Source: Herbidospora mongoliensis
GTDB taxonomy: Bacteria; Actinomycetota; Actinomycetes; Streptosporangiales; Streptosporangiaceae
Direction of reading: 5' to 3'
Assembly (NCBI RefSeq): GCF_001570545.1
Contig: NZ_BBXD01000009.1
Coordinates: 310,001 to 374,000 of the forward strand
Length of the DNA stretch: 64,000 nt
Shown: positions 44,110 through 52,412 of the stretch, in pieces
How the letters are laid out: each line of letters starts with the position of its first letter
How positions within the stretch are numbered: position 1 is the first letter of the stretch
Made by a program: the position numbers and the translations under genes
The notes under the pieces: model-generated
The model's database searches: none
Seen by the model: only the letters and a program-made list of their open reading frames with translations
Told to the model about the DNA's origin: nothing

Positions 44110-44865
44110 TCATGCGTCCCGTCTGCGGAACACCGCGTACGCGGTGACCAGCAGAACCGCAGCCCAGGCGCAGGTCACGGCGATGCCCGCCCACGGGCCC
44201 GGCAGGTCGGGGTCGCCGTCCAGGCTGAGCAGGCGCAGTCCGGCCGTGATCGGCAGGTAGCTCAGGATGAGCCGGGCCAGCCACTCCGGGTAGAGCGAGG
44301 CCATCGCCGGGACGAACACCCCGATCACGATGGTGATGATCAGCGCTCCGGCCGTGCTGCGCACCAGGGCGCCGACGGCCAGGCCGATCAGCCCGAGCAG
44401 GGCCAGCAGCAGCCCCGGCCCGGCCAGCACCCGGAGCATGCCCGGGTCGGTGAGCGCGGTGACGGGCATGTTCTGCGAGGTCAGCACGGCCCGGTTGACG
44501 AAGACGACCACGAGCCCCGTCACCGTCCCCACCGCCAGCGTCACGCCGAAGCAGACGACGGCCTTGGCCGCCAGCACCCGGCCCCGGCGCGGCACCGTGG
44601 TCAGGGTCAGCGCCATCGTCTGGGTGAGATGTTCGATCGTGAACATCCGCAGGCCCAGGTAGCCGACGGCGACCTGCACGAAGATCAGCGGGCGGAAGTC
44701 CGGTTCGGGGCCGAACGCGGCGGGGTCACGCGCGTGCTCCGCCGCCGCGGCGAAGCCGAACAGGAGGGCGAACAGGCCGCCGAGCGCGACGATGAGGGCG
44801 ACGGTGAACCAGGTCGAGCGGGTCGACCACGTCTTGGCCCATTCCGAGCGGATGGCGTCGATCAT
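44110..44865 (-). CDS. ABC-2 type transporter permease
   Basis: 251-residue membrane protein with about six transmembrane helices (TWFTVALIVALGGLFALLFGF, KAVVCFGVTLAVGTVTGLVVVFV, LLLALLGLIGLAVGALV, ALIITIVIGVFVPAM, GIAVTCAWAAVLLVTAYAVF). The N-terminal IRSEWAKTWSTRSTW and the charged RRGRVLAAK coupling segment are typical of ABC-2 exporters. Start overlaps the ATPase stop (ATGA). Exported substrate unknown. Confidence 0.88.
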   Translation of the reverse strand: MIDAIRSEWAKTWSTRSTWFTVALIVALGGLFALLFGFAAAAEHARDPAAFGPEPDFRPLIFVQVAVGYLGLRMFTIEHLTQTMALTLTTVPRRGRVLAAKAVVCFGVTLAVGTVTGLVVVFVNRAVLTSQNMPVTALTDPGMLRVLAGPGLLLALLGLIGLAVGALVRSTAGALIITIVIGVFVPAMASLYPEWLARLILSYLPITAGLRLLSLDGDPDLPGPWAGIAVTCAWAAVLLVTAYAVFRRRDA

Positions 44866-45731
44866 CGGGTCAGCTCCATGAAGGCCTCTTCCAGGGACGC
44901 GCGGCGGGGTGTGAGCTCGTACAGGACGACTCCTTCCGCGGCGGCGAGCTCACCGATCCGCCGCTCGCTCATCCCCTGGACGACCAGTTCGTCCCCGGCG
45001 GGATCGACACCCGAGGCGCCTTCGGTGACGAGCACCCGCGCGAACCGGCGAGCCTCCGGGGTGCGCACCAGGACCCCGTCGGGGCGGGCGAACGCCTCGA
45101 CGGTCGTGTCGGCGATCAGCCGTCCGCGCGCCACCACGATCAGGCGGTCGGCGGTCACCGCCGTCTCGGCCATCAGGTGGCTGGAGACCAGGACGGTCCG
45201 CCCCTCGGCCGCGAGCCGGCGGACCAGCCCTCGGATCCAGACGATGCCCTCGGGGTCGAGCCCGTTGACCGGTTCGTCCAGGATCAGCACGGACGGATCG
45301 CCCAGCAGCGCGGCTGCCAGCCCGAGGCGCTGCTTCATGCCCAGCGAGAACGCGCCCGCGTGCCGGTGGGCCACGGCTGTCAGCCCGACCAGGTCGAGCA
45401 CCTCGTCCACCCGCTGCCGCGCCAGCCGGTTGCTCACCGCGAGGCACCGCAGGTGGTCGCGGGCCGAACGGCGGGGGTGCACGGCCCCCGCGTCCAGCAG
45501 CGCCCCCACCGCCCGCATCGGCTCCGGCAGGTCCGCGAGCCGGGCCCCGTGGACCCTGGCCTGCCCCGAAGTGGGGGCGTCGAGGCCGAGGACCATCCGC
45601 ATCGTGGTCGTCTTGCCGGCGCCGTTCGGGCCGAGGAAACCGGTCACCACGCCCGGTTTGACGTCAAAGGTGAGGTCGTCGACGGCGATGACGTCGCCGT
45701 AGCGTTTGCTCAGTCCGCTCACTTCGATCAT
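44862..45731 (-). CDS. ABC transporter ATP-binding protein
   Basis: 289 residues: Walker A GPNGAGKTTTMRM, signature FSLGMKQRLGLAAALL (LSLGM variant with F), Walker B VLILDEPVNGLDPEG, H-loop SSHLM. The C-terminal extension after residue ~200 is typical of drug- or lipid-export ABC-2 ATPases. First gene of a four-gene operon (ATPase, permease, regulator, kinase). ATG 45731 begins the conserved MIEVSGLSKRYGD; longer upstream frames are shadows. Confidence 0.93.
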   Translation of the reverse strand: MIEVSGLSKRYGDVIAVDDLTFDVKPGVVTGFLGPNGAGKTTTMRMVLGLDAPTSGQARVHGARLADLPEPMRAVGALLDAGAVHPRRSARDHLRCLAVSNRLARQRVDEVLDLVGLTAVAHRHAGAFSLGMKQRLGLAAALLGDPSVLILDEPVNGLDPEGIVWIRGLVRRLAAEGRTVLVSSHLMAETAVTADRLIVVARGRLIADTTVEAFARPDGVLVRTPEARRFARVLVTEGASGVDPAGDELVVQGMSERRIGELAAAEGVVLYELTPRRASLEEAFMELTR

Positions 45732-45795
45732 GCGGCCGAGCATGCGCCGCCCGGCTGCGGGCTTTCTGAGCGGTTCTGTGAGAGATCTGTGACGG

Positions 45796-46635
45796 CTAGA
45801 GCCGTCCCGCCGGAATGCGTTCGAGGATGCCGCCGGCGAAGACGTCGTACAGGCCGGTCGGTTCGAGGTGGACGTAGCCGATGTGGCAGTCGCACTCCAG
45901 CTTCGGGCACGCCTTCGGGCCCAGCCGGCTTCGGAACGTGCCGTCGTAGAGATTTCCCAGCACAGTCGGGATGAAATGACACCTGCGGACGGTGCCGTCA
46001 CCGTCCACGGAGATGACCGTGTCGCCGGTCCGGCAGGCCTGGCCCGCGCTGAGATGCGGGAAGCGGCTGTAGCGGAACAGCGGGTCGATCTCCTGCCACC
46101 GCGCCGCCTCCTCGTCGGTGTAGGTGCGGCCCTCCTCGGCGTTGATCCACAGGTAGGTGCCGGCGGGCAGGTCCTGCCGCAGGCGGCGGGCGTCGTCGAG
46201 GTGCGCGGGGTCGCCGACCACGCCGACGCTGTGGCGGACCTTCAGCCCCGTGACCTTGGCCAGGAAGCGGTCGTAGGTGATCTGGGTCGGGTGGTAGGTG
46301 ACCCAGAGCGCCAGCTTTCCGGGGTCGGCGGCGTCCAGCCAGGTGGTGCGGGTGCTGAGGTTGGTCTGGACGGCGACGCGGCGGATGTTGGCCTGGTGGC
46401 TGAGCTCGACCATCGCCTCGCGGTACCACGACCTGACCAGGCCCTCCCCCCACGGCGTGAACAGGACGCTCAGGTCGTGGTCCTGATCCTTCGTCCATGA
46501 GGTGAAGCGGAGCAGCGCGGCCCTGTCGGCGCGGAGCTGCTCGGGGGTGTCGCGGCGTTTGGCGAAGGGGCAGTAGGCGCAGTCGTAGTCACAGCTCGCC
46601 AGCGGGCCCCGGTAGAGGATCGTGAGATGGGTCAT
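45796..46635 (-). CDS. STM4011-family radical SAM protein
   Basis: 279 residues. Radical SAM cluster motif SCDYDCAYC (Cys15, Cys19, Cys22), followed by a partial TIM-barrel pattern (SVLFTPWGEGLVRSWY, RRVAVQTNLS, LALWVTYHPTQITYDRF, LKVRHSVGVVGDP). A C-terminal Cys-rich segment (GQACRTGDTVISVDGDGTVRRCHF, then ACPKLECDCHIGYVH) probably binds an auxiliary Fe-S cluster, as in SPASM-type enzymes. Last gene of the six-gene STM4011-4015-type operon; start overlaps the STM4012 stop by 4 nt. Reaction unknown; radical SAM and auxiliary cluster suggest peptide or small-molecule modification (inference). Confidence 0.88.
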   Translation of the reverse strand: MTHLTILYRGPLASCDYDCAYCPFAKRRDTPEQLRADRAALLRFTSWTKDQDHDLSVLFTPWGEGLVRSWYREAMVELSHQANIRRVAVQTNLSTRTTWLDAADPGKLALWVTYHPTQITYDRFLAKVTGLKVRHSVGVVGDPAHLDDARRLRQDLPAGTYLWINAEEGRTYTDEEAARWQEIDPLFRYSRFPHLSAGQACRTGDTVISVDGDGTVRRCHFIPTVLGNLYDGTFRSRLGPKACPKLECDCHIGYVHLEPTGLYDVFAGGILERIPAGRL

Positions 46636-47882
46636 CGGGCGTGGTTGGCGGCCATGAGGGTGCGCACCTCGTCCGAGAACAGGGCGGGTCCGACCCAGTC
46701 GGAGTGGGCGAGCCCCTCGTCGGTCAGGCGCAGCGTGCGGTCGTCGCGGACGAGCCAGTGGTCGGGGACGGCGGTGACGTCGGGGTCGGCGCCGAATCGG
46801 TCTCGGTAGAGGCCCAGGTCCAGGCCGTCCTTCTGGAGGAGGCTCTGGATCGTGTGGCGGCGGCGCTGTTCCGGCTCCGGCACGGTGAAGCCGATCAGGG
46901 CCTGGGTGAAGTCGTCGCGCCGCACGTAGTCGTCGATGATGGTGCGGACGTGGCGGGCGCCGACCGCGTATTCGTGCGAGTAGTGCAGGGTGCTCGTGTA
47001 CGACCTCGCGCCGCACCCCACACTCGCCATGCCGTCGGTCTGGCAGCAGTAGTCGGTGGACGTTCCCGTGCCCGGCAGACGGAACATCCGCATGGACACC
47101 TGCTCGTAGCCCTGGGACAGCAGGAAGTCGCGGCCCTCGCGGTAGAGCTCCATCCGCTGGTCGTCCCAGTCGCGGCCGATCTTGCCGAGGCCGGTGAGGG
47201 GACGTACGTAGAGCGGGTAGAGGTAGAGCTCCTCGGGGGCCCAGTGCAGCGCGGTCTTCAGCGAGTGGAGCCACGACTCCGCCGTCTGGCCGTCGATGCC
47301 GTAGATCAGGTCGATGTTGAGGATCGGGAAACCCGTCGACCGGATCGCGTCGAGGGCCTGCTCGACCTCGGCGCGCTTCTGCGGCCGGACCGCCGAGCGC
47401 GCTTCCTCGTCGATGAAGCTCTGCACCCCGATGGAGATCCGCGTCGCCCCGCGTTCCTTCAACACGGCCAGGCGGTCGGCGGTCGCCGTGGCCGGGGAGG
47501 TCTCCACGGACAGCGGAATCGTGCCGTAGGGCGCGAGCTTGCCGGTGATGTCGAACAAGCGGCTGAGCTCGAACGGGCTCAGATAGGTGGGGGTGCCCCC
47601 GCCGATCGCCGCCGTCGTGAACGCCGGATCGACGGCGTCCGACAACGCCAGGGTCTCGCGTTCCAGGGCGTCGAGGAACGCCGCCACCAGTTCTTCGGGG
47701 GCGCCCGTCCGGGTGAAGAGGTTGCAGAAGCCGCAGCGCATCTCGCAGAACGGGATGTGGGCGTAGAACGACCCGGCCTTCTCGCCGCGCCAGACCTCGG
47801 TCAGGTCGGGGCGGGGATCGAGGGGGCGGTACGCGGTTTTGTGCGGGTACGCGTAGACGTAACTCTCATACGGACTGATCAT
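46632..47882 (-). CDS. STM4012-family radical SAM protein (HemN-like)
   Basis: 416 residues related to oxygen-independent coproporphyrinogen oxidase-like radical SAM enzymes. Cluster motif FCEMRCGFC (Cys46, Cys50, Cys53), GGGTPTYL, LSVETSPATATADRLAVLKERGATRISIGVQSFIDE and NIDLIYGIDGQT are all HemN-type. The C-terminal half contains YCCQTDGMASVGCGARSYT and a HemN_C-like winged part. HemN-like enzymes often act as methyltransferases, heme chaperones or SAM-dependent oxidases, so heme synthesis should not be assumed. Its start lies 17 nt inside the preceding gene. Operon context defines the family. Confidence 0.9.
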   Translation of the reverse strand: MISPYESYVYAYPHKTAYRPLDPRPDLTEVWRGEKAGSFYAHIPFCEMRCGFCNLFTRTGAPEELVAAFLDALERETLALSDAVDPAFTTAAIGGGTPTYLSPFELSRLFDITGKLAPYGTIPLSVETSPATATADRLAVLKERGATRISIGVQSFIDEEARSAVRPQKRAEVEQALDAIRSTGFPILNIDLIYGIDGQTAESWLHSLKTALHWAPEELYLYPLYVRPLTGLGKIGRDWDDQRMELYREGRDFLLSQGYEQVSMRMFRLPGTGTSTDYCCQTDGMASVGCGARSYTSTLHYSHEYAVGARHVRTIIDDYVRRDDFTQALIGFTVPEPEQRRRHTIQSLLQKDGLDLGLYRDRFGADPDVTAVPDHWLVRDDRTLRLTDEGLAHSDWVGPALFSDEVRTLMAANHAR

Positions 47883-48663
47883 CGGAGCTCCGGTCGAGGA
47901 CGAACTCGGCGTAGGGGACGGTCCAGACGACGTCGTGCGCGACCCGATGTCCCACATGACCGTCTTCACCGTAGGCGGTCCCGTGATCGGAACAGACGAT
48001 CACGAAGCACGGGCGGCGGCGGGTCATCAGGTCGAACAGGCGGGAGATGTGCCGGTCGACGTATTCCAGCGCCGCCGCGTGGGAGTCGATGGAGTCGTCC
48101 ACCGCGCCGGGCAGGTAGAAGCGGTTGGGCTGGTGCATCGCGGCGACGTTCAGGAAGAGGAAAACCGGGTCGGGTACGTCACCGAGCACCTCCTCCACCC
48201 GATCGAGTTGCCGTTCGAACCCGAAAGGCGAGGTCACCCCGAACGACGACTCCCAGTGGCTCTCCTGGAACAACCCCGGCAACACCGACCCGAGCGGGCT
48301 CAACCCGTTGAAGAACCCCACCCCGCCGACGCACACGGTCCGGTAGCCGACCTGGGCCAGCCCGGCCGGCAGGTCGGGCGCGTCGAAGACCCAGGTCTCC
48401 GGCGCGATGGTCGCGCTCCCGGGGAAGGCCGCCGCGAACGGCCGGTCGTGCGGCCCCGGCGTGACCGGCGTGGGGAGGAACCCGGCGAACATGGCGGCGT
48501 GCGACGCGAACGTGAAACTCCCCGGGCTGTGCCGCTTCTCCCAGGTCAAATAGGAGGCGAACCCAGGCGTCCGCCCCTCGTCCATCAGCCGCTGAGCGAC
48601 GTCGTACCGCAGCGTGTCGAGGGTGACGAGCAGGATGTCGTGGGTCCCCACGATCGCGTTCAT
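47866..48663 (-). CDS. STM4013-family sulfatase/alkaline-phosphatase-fold hydrolase
   Basis: 265 residues. Alkaline-phosphatase superfamily hallmarks: ILLVTLDTLRYDVA (metal Asp), GSFTFASHAAMFAGFLPT (nucleophile-region Ser/Thr followed by the SHAAMFAG block), and the metal-binding CSDHGTAYGEDGHVGHRV. No signal peptide, so the action is cytoplasmic. It may remove or transfer a phosphate, sulfate or phosphonate-like group. ATG 48663 overlaps the STM4014 stop; its own end overlaps the STM4012 start by 17 nt. Confidence 0.88.
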   Translation of the reverse strand: MNAIVGTHDILLVTLDTLRYDVAQRLMDEGRTPGFASYLTWEKRHSPGSFTFASHAAMFAGFLPTPVTPGPHDRPFAAAFPGSATIAPETWVFDAPDLPAGLAQVGYRTVCVGGVGFFNGLSPLGSVLPGLFQESHWESSFGVTSPFGFERQLDRVEEVLGDVPDPVFLFLNVAAMHQPNRFYLPGAVDDSIDSHAAALEYVDRHISRLFDLMTRRRPCFVIVCSDHGTAYGEDGHVGHRVAHDVVWTVPYAEFVLDRSSDDQSV

Positions 48664-49691
48664 GTCGCGCACGATCGCCACCCCGCCGCGATGGCCTTCG
48701 CCTGGCACTCGTAGGTCGTCAGCCCGCTCCCGTCGAGGGCCCCCAAACCGGGCAGCAGGTCGCCGAACGCGTTGACCTCCGCGACGGCCATCGAGCGCCA
48801 GTCGGTGCCGATCATCAGATCGACCCCGGTCATCAGGCTGCCGGGGAAACACGCGGCGGTACGGGCGCAGACGTCCATCGCCTCGTCCCACCGGTCGCCC
48901 AGCCGTCCCCGGATCGCCCCCAGATCACCGCGTTCGCCGCCGAGGTGCAGGTTCGTCATCGGCACCCGGCTCACCCGCGCCACCGCGTGCGTCGGCCGCC
49001 CGGCCACCGTCACCACCCGCAGATCGAAACAGCCGCCCGCCACCGAGGCCTTCGGGAACCAGCGCTCGACGTGGAGCCCGTCGGGGGCCAGCGCGTCGAC
49101 CAGACGGGAGACGGTTCTCTCGTCTCTGTACGTCTTCACCGCCAGCGAGTTCCGCAGGTCCTCCGTGGCCGACGTCACGGCCCGCAGGCGGGTGCCGGAG
49201 GTCTCGAAGGCGATCACGCCCGACGCCGAACTGCCGTGGGCGGGCTTGACGAACACCCTCGGCCACGACCGGGAGGCCATCTGCTCGCGCAGCTCCTCGT
49301 AGGAGCCCACGGTCGTGCCGCCGGGTACGGGGATGCCCGCTTCCTCCAGAACCGCATGGCAGCGACGCTTGTCGAACATCGTCGCGATCTCGGCCACGTC
49401 GGCCAGCAACTCGCCGCCCGCCGACGCGACGCGCCCGAGCCCGGCCATGAAGCGGGCGTACCAGGTCGCCCCTCCCCCGGCCCTGGCCGGGTCGCCCGCG
49501 CCCCGGAGCAACGTGTCGGCCTCAGAGCTTTCGCCGGGTGAGTCGACGCGGACCAGACCGGAGAACTCCAGCGGTCCTCCGGTCAGCACGTGGGTCCACG
49601 GAACCACGGTGATCTCGCCCAGGCCGTGGGTCCGGGCCGCCGCGCCGAACAGGTCGGCGCGGCGGTCGCCGGGGGTGCCGACGACGATCAC
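48660..49691 (-). CDS. STM4014-family ATP-grasp protein
   Basis: 343 residues. The central and C-terminal parts show ATP-grasp elements: MFDKRRCHAVLEEAGIPVPGGTTVGSYEELREQM, RVFVKPAHGSSASGVIAF (nucleotide-binding Lys and Gly/Ser loop), ERWFPKASVAGGCFDLRVVTV, and SMAVAEVNAFGDLLPG (metal ligands). ATP-grasp enzymes join a carboxylate to an amine or thiol through an acyl-phosphate. In this operon it may ligate an amino-acid-like piece to a substrate that the radical enzymes modify (inference). GTG start overlaps the STM4015 stop (GTGA). Confidence 0.88.
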   Translation of the reverse strand: MIVVGTPGDRRADLFGAAARTHGLGEITVVPWTHVLTGGPLEFSGLVRVDSPGESSEADTLLRGAGDPARAGGGATWYARFMAGLGRVASAGGELLADVAEIATMFDKRRCHAVLEEAGIPVPGGTTVGSYEELREQMASRSWPRVFVKPAHGSSASGVIAFETSGTRLRAVTSATEDLRNSLAVKTYRDERTVSRLVDALAPDGLHVERWFPKASVAGGCFDLRVVTVAGRPTHAVARVSRVPMTNLHLGGERGDLGAIRGRLGDRWDEAMDVCARTAACFPGSLMTGVDLMIGTDWRSMAVAEVNAFGDLLPGLGALDGSGLTTYECQAKAIAAGWRSCAT

Positions 49692-50638
49692 TCGCTCACC
49701 GCGGTGTACATCCAGCCGTCTTCCTCGTCAGGGGTCTCCTGGTCGTCGAGGTCGAGATCGACCGAGGCGAGGGCCGAGCCCAGGCGGGCCATCATGGCGT
49801 CGGTGAGGTAATGGTGGTGCAGGTCGAGGCGCCGCAGGTGGGTGAGCGGCTGGCCGCTGAGCAGGGCCTCGGCGCCCTCGTCGTTCAGCGTGCCCATCGA
49901 CAGGGCGAGGGTGTCGAGCCGGGCGACGATCGGGGCGGTGGCCACGGCGACGGCGACGTCGTTCTGACGGTCGCTGTCCTGCAGTCCGAGGTGACGGAGG
50001 GCGGGCAGGTTGTCGCCGGTCAGGATCGGGCCGAAGTCGTCGACGGCGTAGTCGCCGTTGTACTCGTCGACGCCGAGCCACAGCTCCAGATGCTCCAGGG
50101 CGGGAAACTCACACGAGGCGACGCCGCGGACGAACCCACTGCGGAGCCCGCCGCTCTCGACCCGGAACATGCGCAGCTTCTCATGCCGGACCTGGGAGAT
50201 CTCCAGGTGTGATCCCCCACGGACGTCGAGGCGCTCCAGGTCGGGGAGCGCGGTCAGCAGCGGGGTGAGGTCACTCTGGTTGATCCACGAGATCTCGTTC
50301 TCCTCCTGCGGGATCGCCCCGAGGAAGATCGCGCGCAGCGCCGGAAGCCGGTGGGCCTCGGCGGCCAGTCTCTCGATGATCGGCCGGGAGGAGCTGTCGT
50401 AGTTCCAGCTGACGACGAGGGCGCGCACCTCCTCGGTGGCGACCTGCTGGAAGAAGGAGTCCAGGTCGGTCGGAAGGCCGTCCTTCTCCGGCCAGAAGGA
50501 CAGGCGCCAGGCCACTTCACCGGGTCGCCGCTCTCCCGCGACGTCGAGCTCGACCGTCGGCAGGCCCGCGTAGTGGCCCTCGTAGGCGTCGGCGTCCTCG
50601 GGTCGCGAAGGCAGCGCGAGGGAGATCGGCTGGGTCAC
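49688..50638 (-). CDS. STM4015-family protein, copy A (leucine-rich-repeat-like)
   Basis: 316 residues. Leucine-rich-repeat-like segments run from about residue 90: LPALRAIFLGAI, LPDLERLDVRGGSHLEI, FPALEHLELWLGV, LPALRHLGLQDSD, VARLDTLALSMGTLNDEGAEALL, LTHLRRLDLHHHYLTDAM. The first 80 residues carry a beta-rich cap (ALPSRPEDADAYEGHYAGLPTVELDV). An LRR arc suggests a scaffold or binding protein for the enzymes encoded downstream. GTG 50638 overlaps the stop of copy B (GTGA). Clearly paralogous to copy B in every repeat. Confidence 0.88.
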   Translation of the reverse strand: MTQPISLALPSRPEDADAYEGHYAGLPTVELDVAGERRPGEVAWRLSFWPEKDGLPTDLDSFFQQVATEEVRALVVSWNYDSSSRPIIERLAAEAHRLPALRAIFLGAIPQEENEISWINQSDLTPLLTALPDLERLDVRGGSHLEISQVRHEKLRMFRVESGGLRSGFVRGVASCEFPALEHLELWLGVDEYNGDYAVDDFGPILTGDNLPALRHLGLQDSDRQNDVAVAVATAPIVARLDTLALSMGTLNDEGAEALLSGQPLTHLRRLDLHHHYLTDAMMARLGSALASVDLDLDDQETPDEEDGWMYTAVSE

Positions 50639-51603
50639 TCGGCCACCGACACGTAGATCCAGTCGTCGCGCTTCTTGCGCTCGCTCAGGTCGAGTTCGGC
50701 GTCGCCCACCGCCGTGCGCAGTCGTTCGGCCAGCGGGTCGGTCACGTAGTTGTGGTGCAGGTCGAGGACCTTCAGGTGGCTGAGCGGCTGGCCGCTGAGC
50801 AGGGCCTCGGCGCCCTCGTCGCCCAGGGTCCCCATGGCGAGCGACAGCACGTCGAGTCGGGCCACGATCGGGGCGGCGGCCACGGCGGCGGCGATCTGGT
50901 CCTGGTTGTCGCTGTCCTGCAGGCCCAGGTGCTTCAGCGCGGGCAGGTGGTCGCCGGCCAGGATCGGGGCCAGGTCGTCGATCGTGGAGTCGCCGCCGTA
51001 GCTGTCGATGCCGAGCCACAGGTCGAGGTGCTCCAGGGCGGGCAGGTCTGACCCGGCGACCGCGCGGACCACCTCGGCGGGCAGGCCGCCGGTCTCGAAG
51101 CGCAGCACCCGCAGGGCCTCGTGGCGGACCGCGGACAGGCCTAGGCCGGTGCCGCCGCGCACTTCCAGGCGCTCCAGTTTGGGGAAGGCGGTGAGCAGCG
51201 CGGTGACGTCGGACTGCTGGATCCACGAGATCTCCGCCTCCTCCGACTGGATCGCCCCGAGGAAGATCGCCCGCAGCGCCGGGAAGCGGCTCGCGTTCTC
51301 GCTCAGCATCTTGACGATCACCGACGAGTCGGTGTCGTACGCCTGCTCCCAGCACCCGATGACCAGCGCTTGCACCTCTTCGACCGCGACCTGGTCGAGG
51401 AACACCTGGAGTGTCCCCGCGAAGGCGCCGTCCTCGGCGTCGTACGCCTCGGGCTCGGCGATCCGCCAGGCCACCGTGCCGGCGGGCGGGAGCTTCTCGT
51501 CGTCGTCGTCCGGGGGGAAGACGAAGACGTCAAGACCGGCGTAGCGCTCGTCGTACAGGTCCCACGGATTGGGGCGGATGTTCTCCGGGAGGATTGTCAA
51601 CAT
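50635..51603 (-). CDS. STM4015-family protein, copy B, first gene of the operon
   Basis: 322 residues from ATG 51603 (AGGAA upstream). Same build as copy A: cap region with RYAGLDVFVFPPDDDDEKL and VAWRIAEPEAY, then repeats FPALRAIFLGAIQSEEAEISWIQQSD, FPKLERLEVRGGTGLGL, LPALEHLDLWLGIDSYGG, LPALKHLGLQDSDNQD, LSHLKVLDLHHNYVTDPL. Copies A and B are very similar in the repeat region but differ in the cap, which hints at different partners. As the promoter-proximal gene it sets expression of all six proteins. No promoter could be assigned with confidence. Confidence 0.87.
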   Translation of the reverse strand: MLTILPENIRPNPWDLYDERYAGLDVFVFPPDDDDEKLPPAGTVAWRIAEPEAYDAEDGAFAGTLQVFLDQVAVEEVQALVIGCWEQAYDTDSSVIVKMLSENASRFPALRAIFLGAIQSEEAEISWIQQSDVTALLTAFPKLERLEVRGGTGLGLSAVRHEALRVLRFETGGLPAEVVRAVAGSDLPALEHLDLWLGIDSYGGDSTIDDLAPILAGDHLPALKHLGLQDSDNQDQIAAAVAAAPIVARLDVLSLAMGTLGDEGAEALLSGQPLSHLKVLDLHHNYVTDPLAERLRTAVGDAELDLSERKKRDDWIYVSVAE

Positions 51604-51698
51604 GGGCCACGTTCCTATCAGAACGCACAGACAAATCACTCGCTAACCGACACATAAGCCCCGCCCTGCCAGTCGGGGACACGCCTAAGACGGGCTGC

Positions 51699-52412
51699 CT
51701 AGGAAGGGCTGAACGTGGGACGCGGCGAGGCCGTGAACCCGAAGCTCCGGTCGCGGGCGCCCCGGGCCAGGTGGAAGGGCCGGCCCCTGTCGTCGATCGT
51801 CGCCAGCCGGCGCTTCCCGTCCAGGGTGTAGTCGACGTCCAGGACGTAGAACGCCGATTTCCGTGCCGCCGGGATCTCGACCACGACCGTGTAGGACTCC
51901 GACTCGCCCGGCCGGAGCACGGAAGGTTCGAACCGTTCCCTCGTCGAGCCGCCCACGGTCAGTTTGGGCTCGTAGAAAAAGGGGTCCCCGCCCCCGAACG
52001 TGTCGCCGCCGGAACACTCGACGGTGATCGGCGGCGCCGGGGGCGGCTCCCGATCCACGATCCGGGCCGTCACCCGGACGATGCGCAGGTTCGTGGCCCG
52101 GAGCGCGCGGACGTTGATCACCATCGGCTGGGAGAAGAGCCGGACCGGACCGGCGCCCTTCCGCCTGAGCCAGCCGAGCGCCTCGTCGCAGCCGGTCAGG
52201 GCCGCCGGGAGCGCCGTCCGGGGCGGCGGCCGGTGGACGCCCATGCTCCACGGGTAGTCGTCGTGGAGCGGCGGCTCCGCCGCGGTCATGCGCACCGGGG
52301 GGAGCGGCGGCGCGGGGACGGGCGGCTGGAAAGGCGTCGAGACCAGCGCCACGGCCAGCACCCCGCTGCCCAGCCCCGCCGCGGCGACCGCCGCCGTCCT
52401 CAGCGCGCCCAT
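51699..52412 (-). CDS. Membrane-anchored hypothetical protein, second of a pair
   Basis: 237 residues. N-terminal hydrophobic segment (AAVAAAGLGSGVLAVALVS), a Pro-rich stretch (PFQPPVPAPPLPPV), then a beta-rich extracytoplasmic domain (RLFSQPMVINVRALRATNLRIVRVTARIVDRE, LRPGESESYTVVVEIPAARKSAFYVLDVDYTLDGKRRLATID). Its start overlaps the preceding gene by 13 nt, so both are one transcript and probably interact at the outer face of the membrane. No family recognised. Confidence 0.7.
   Translation of the reverse strand: MGALRTAAVAAAGLGSGVLAVALVSTPFQPPVPAPPLPPVRMTAAEPPLHDDYPWSMGVHRPPPRTALPAALTGCDEALGWLRRKGAGPVRLFSQPMVINVRALRATNLRIVRVTARIVDREPPPAPPITVECSGGDTFGGGDPFFYEPKLTVGGSTRERFEPSVLRPGESESYTVVVEIPAARKSAFYVLDVDYTLDGKRRLATIDDRGRPFHLARGARDRSFGFTASPRPTFSPS

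Noticed and set aside
45796-47274. A 492-residue radical SAM protein starting at 47274
   Set aside because: The first 213 codons are a shadow of STM4012; the real start is ATG 46635, overlapping the STM4012 stop.
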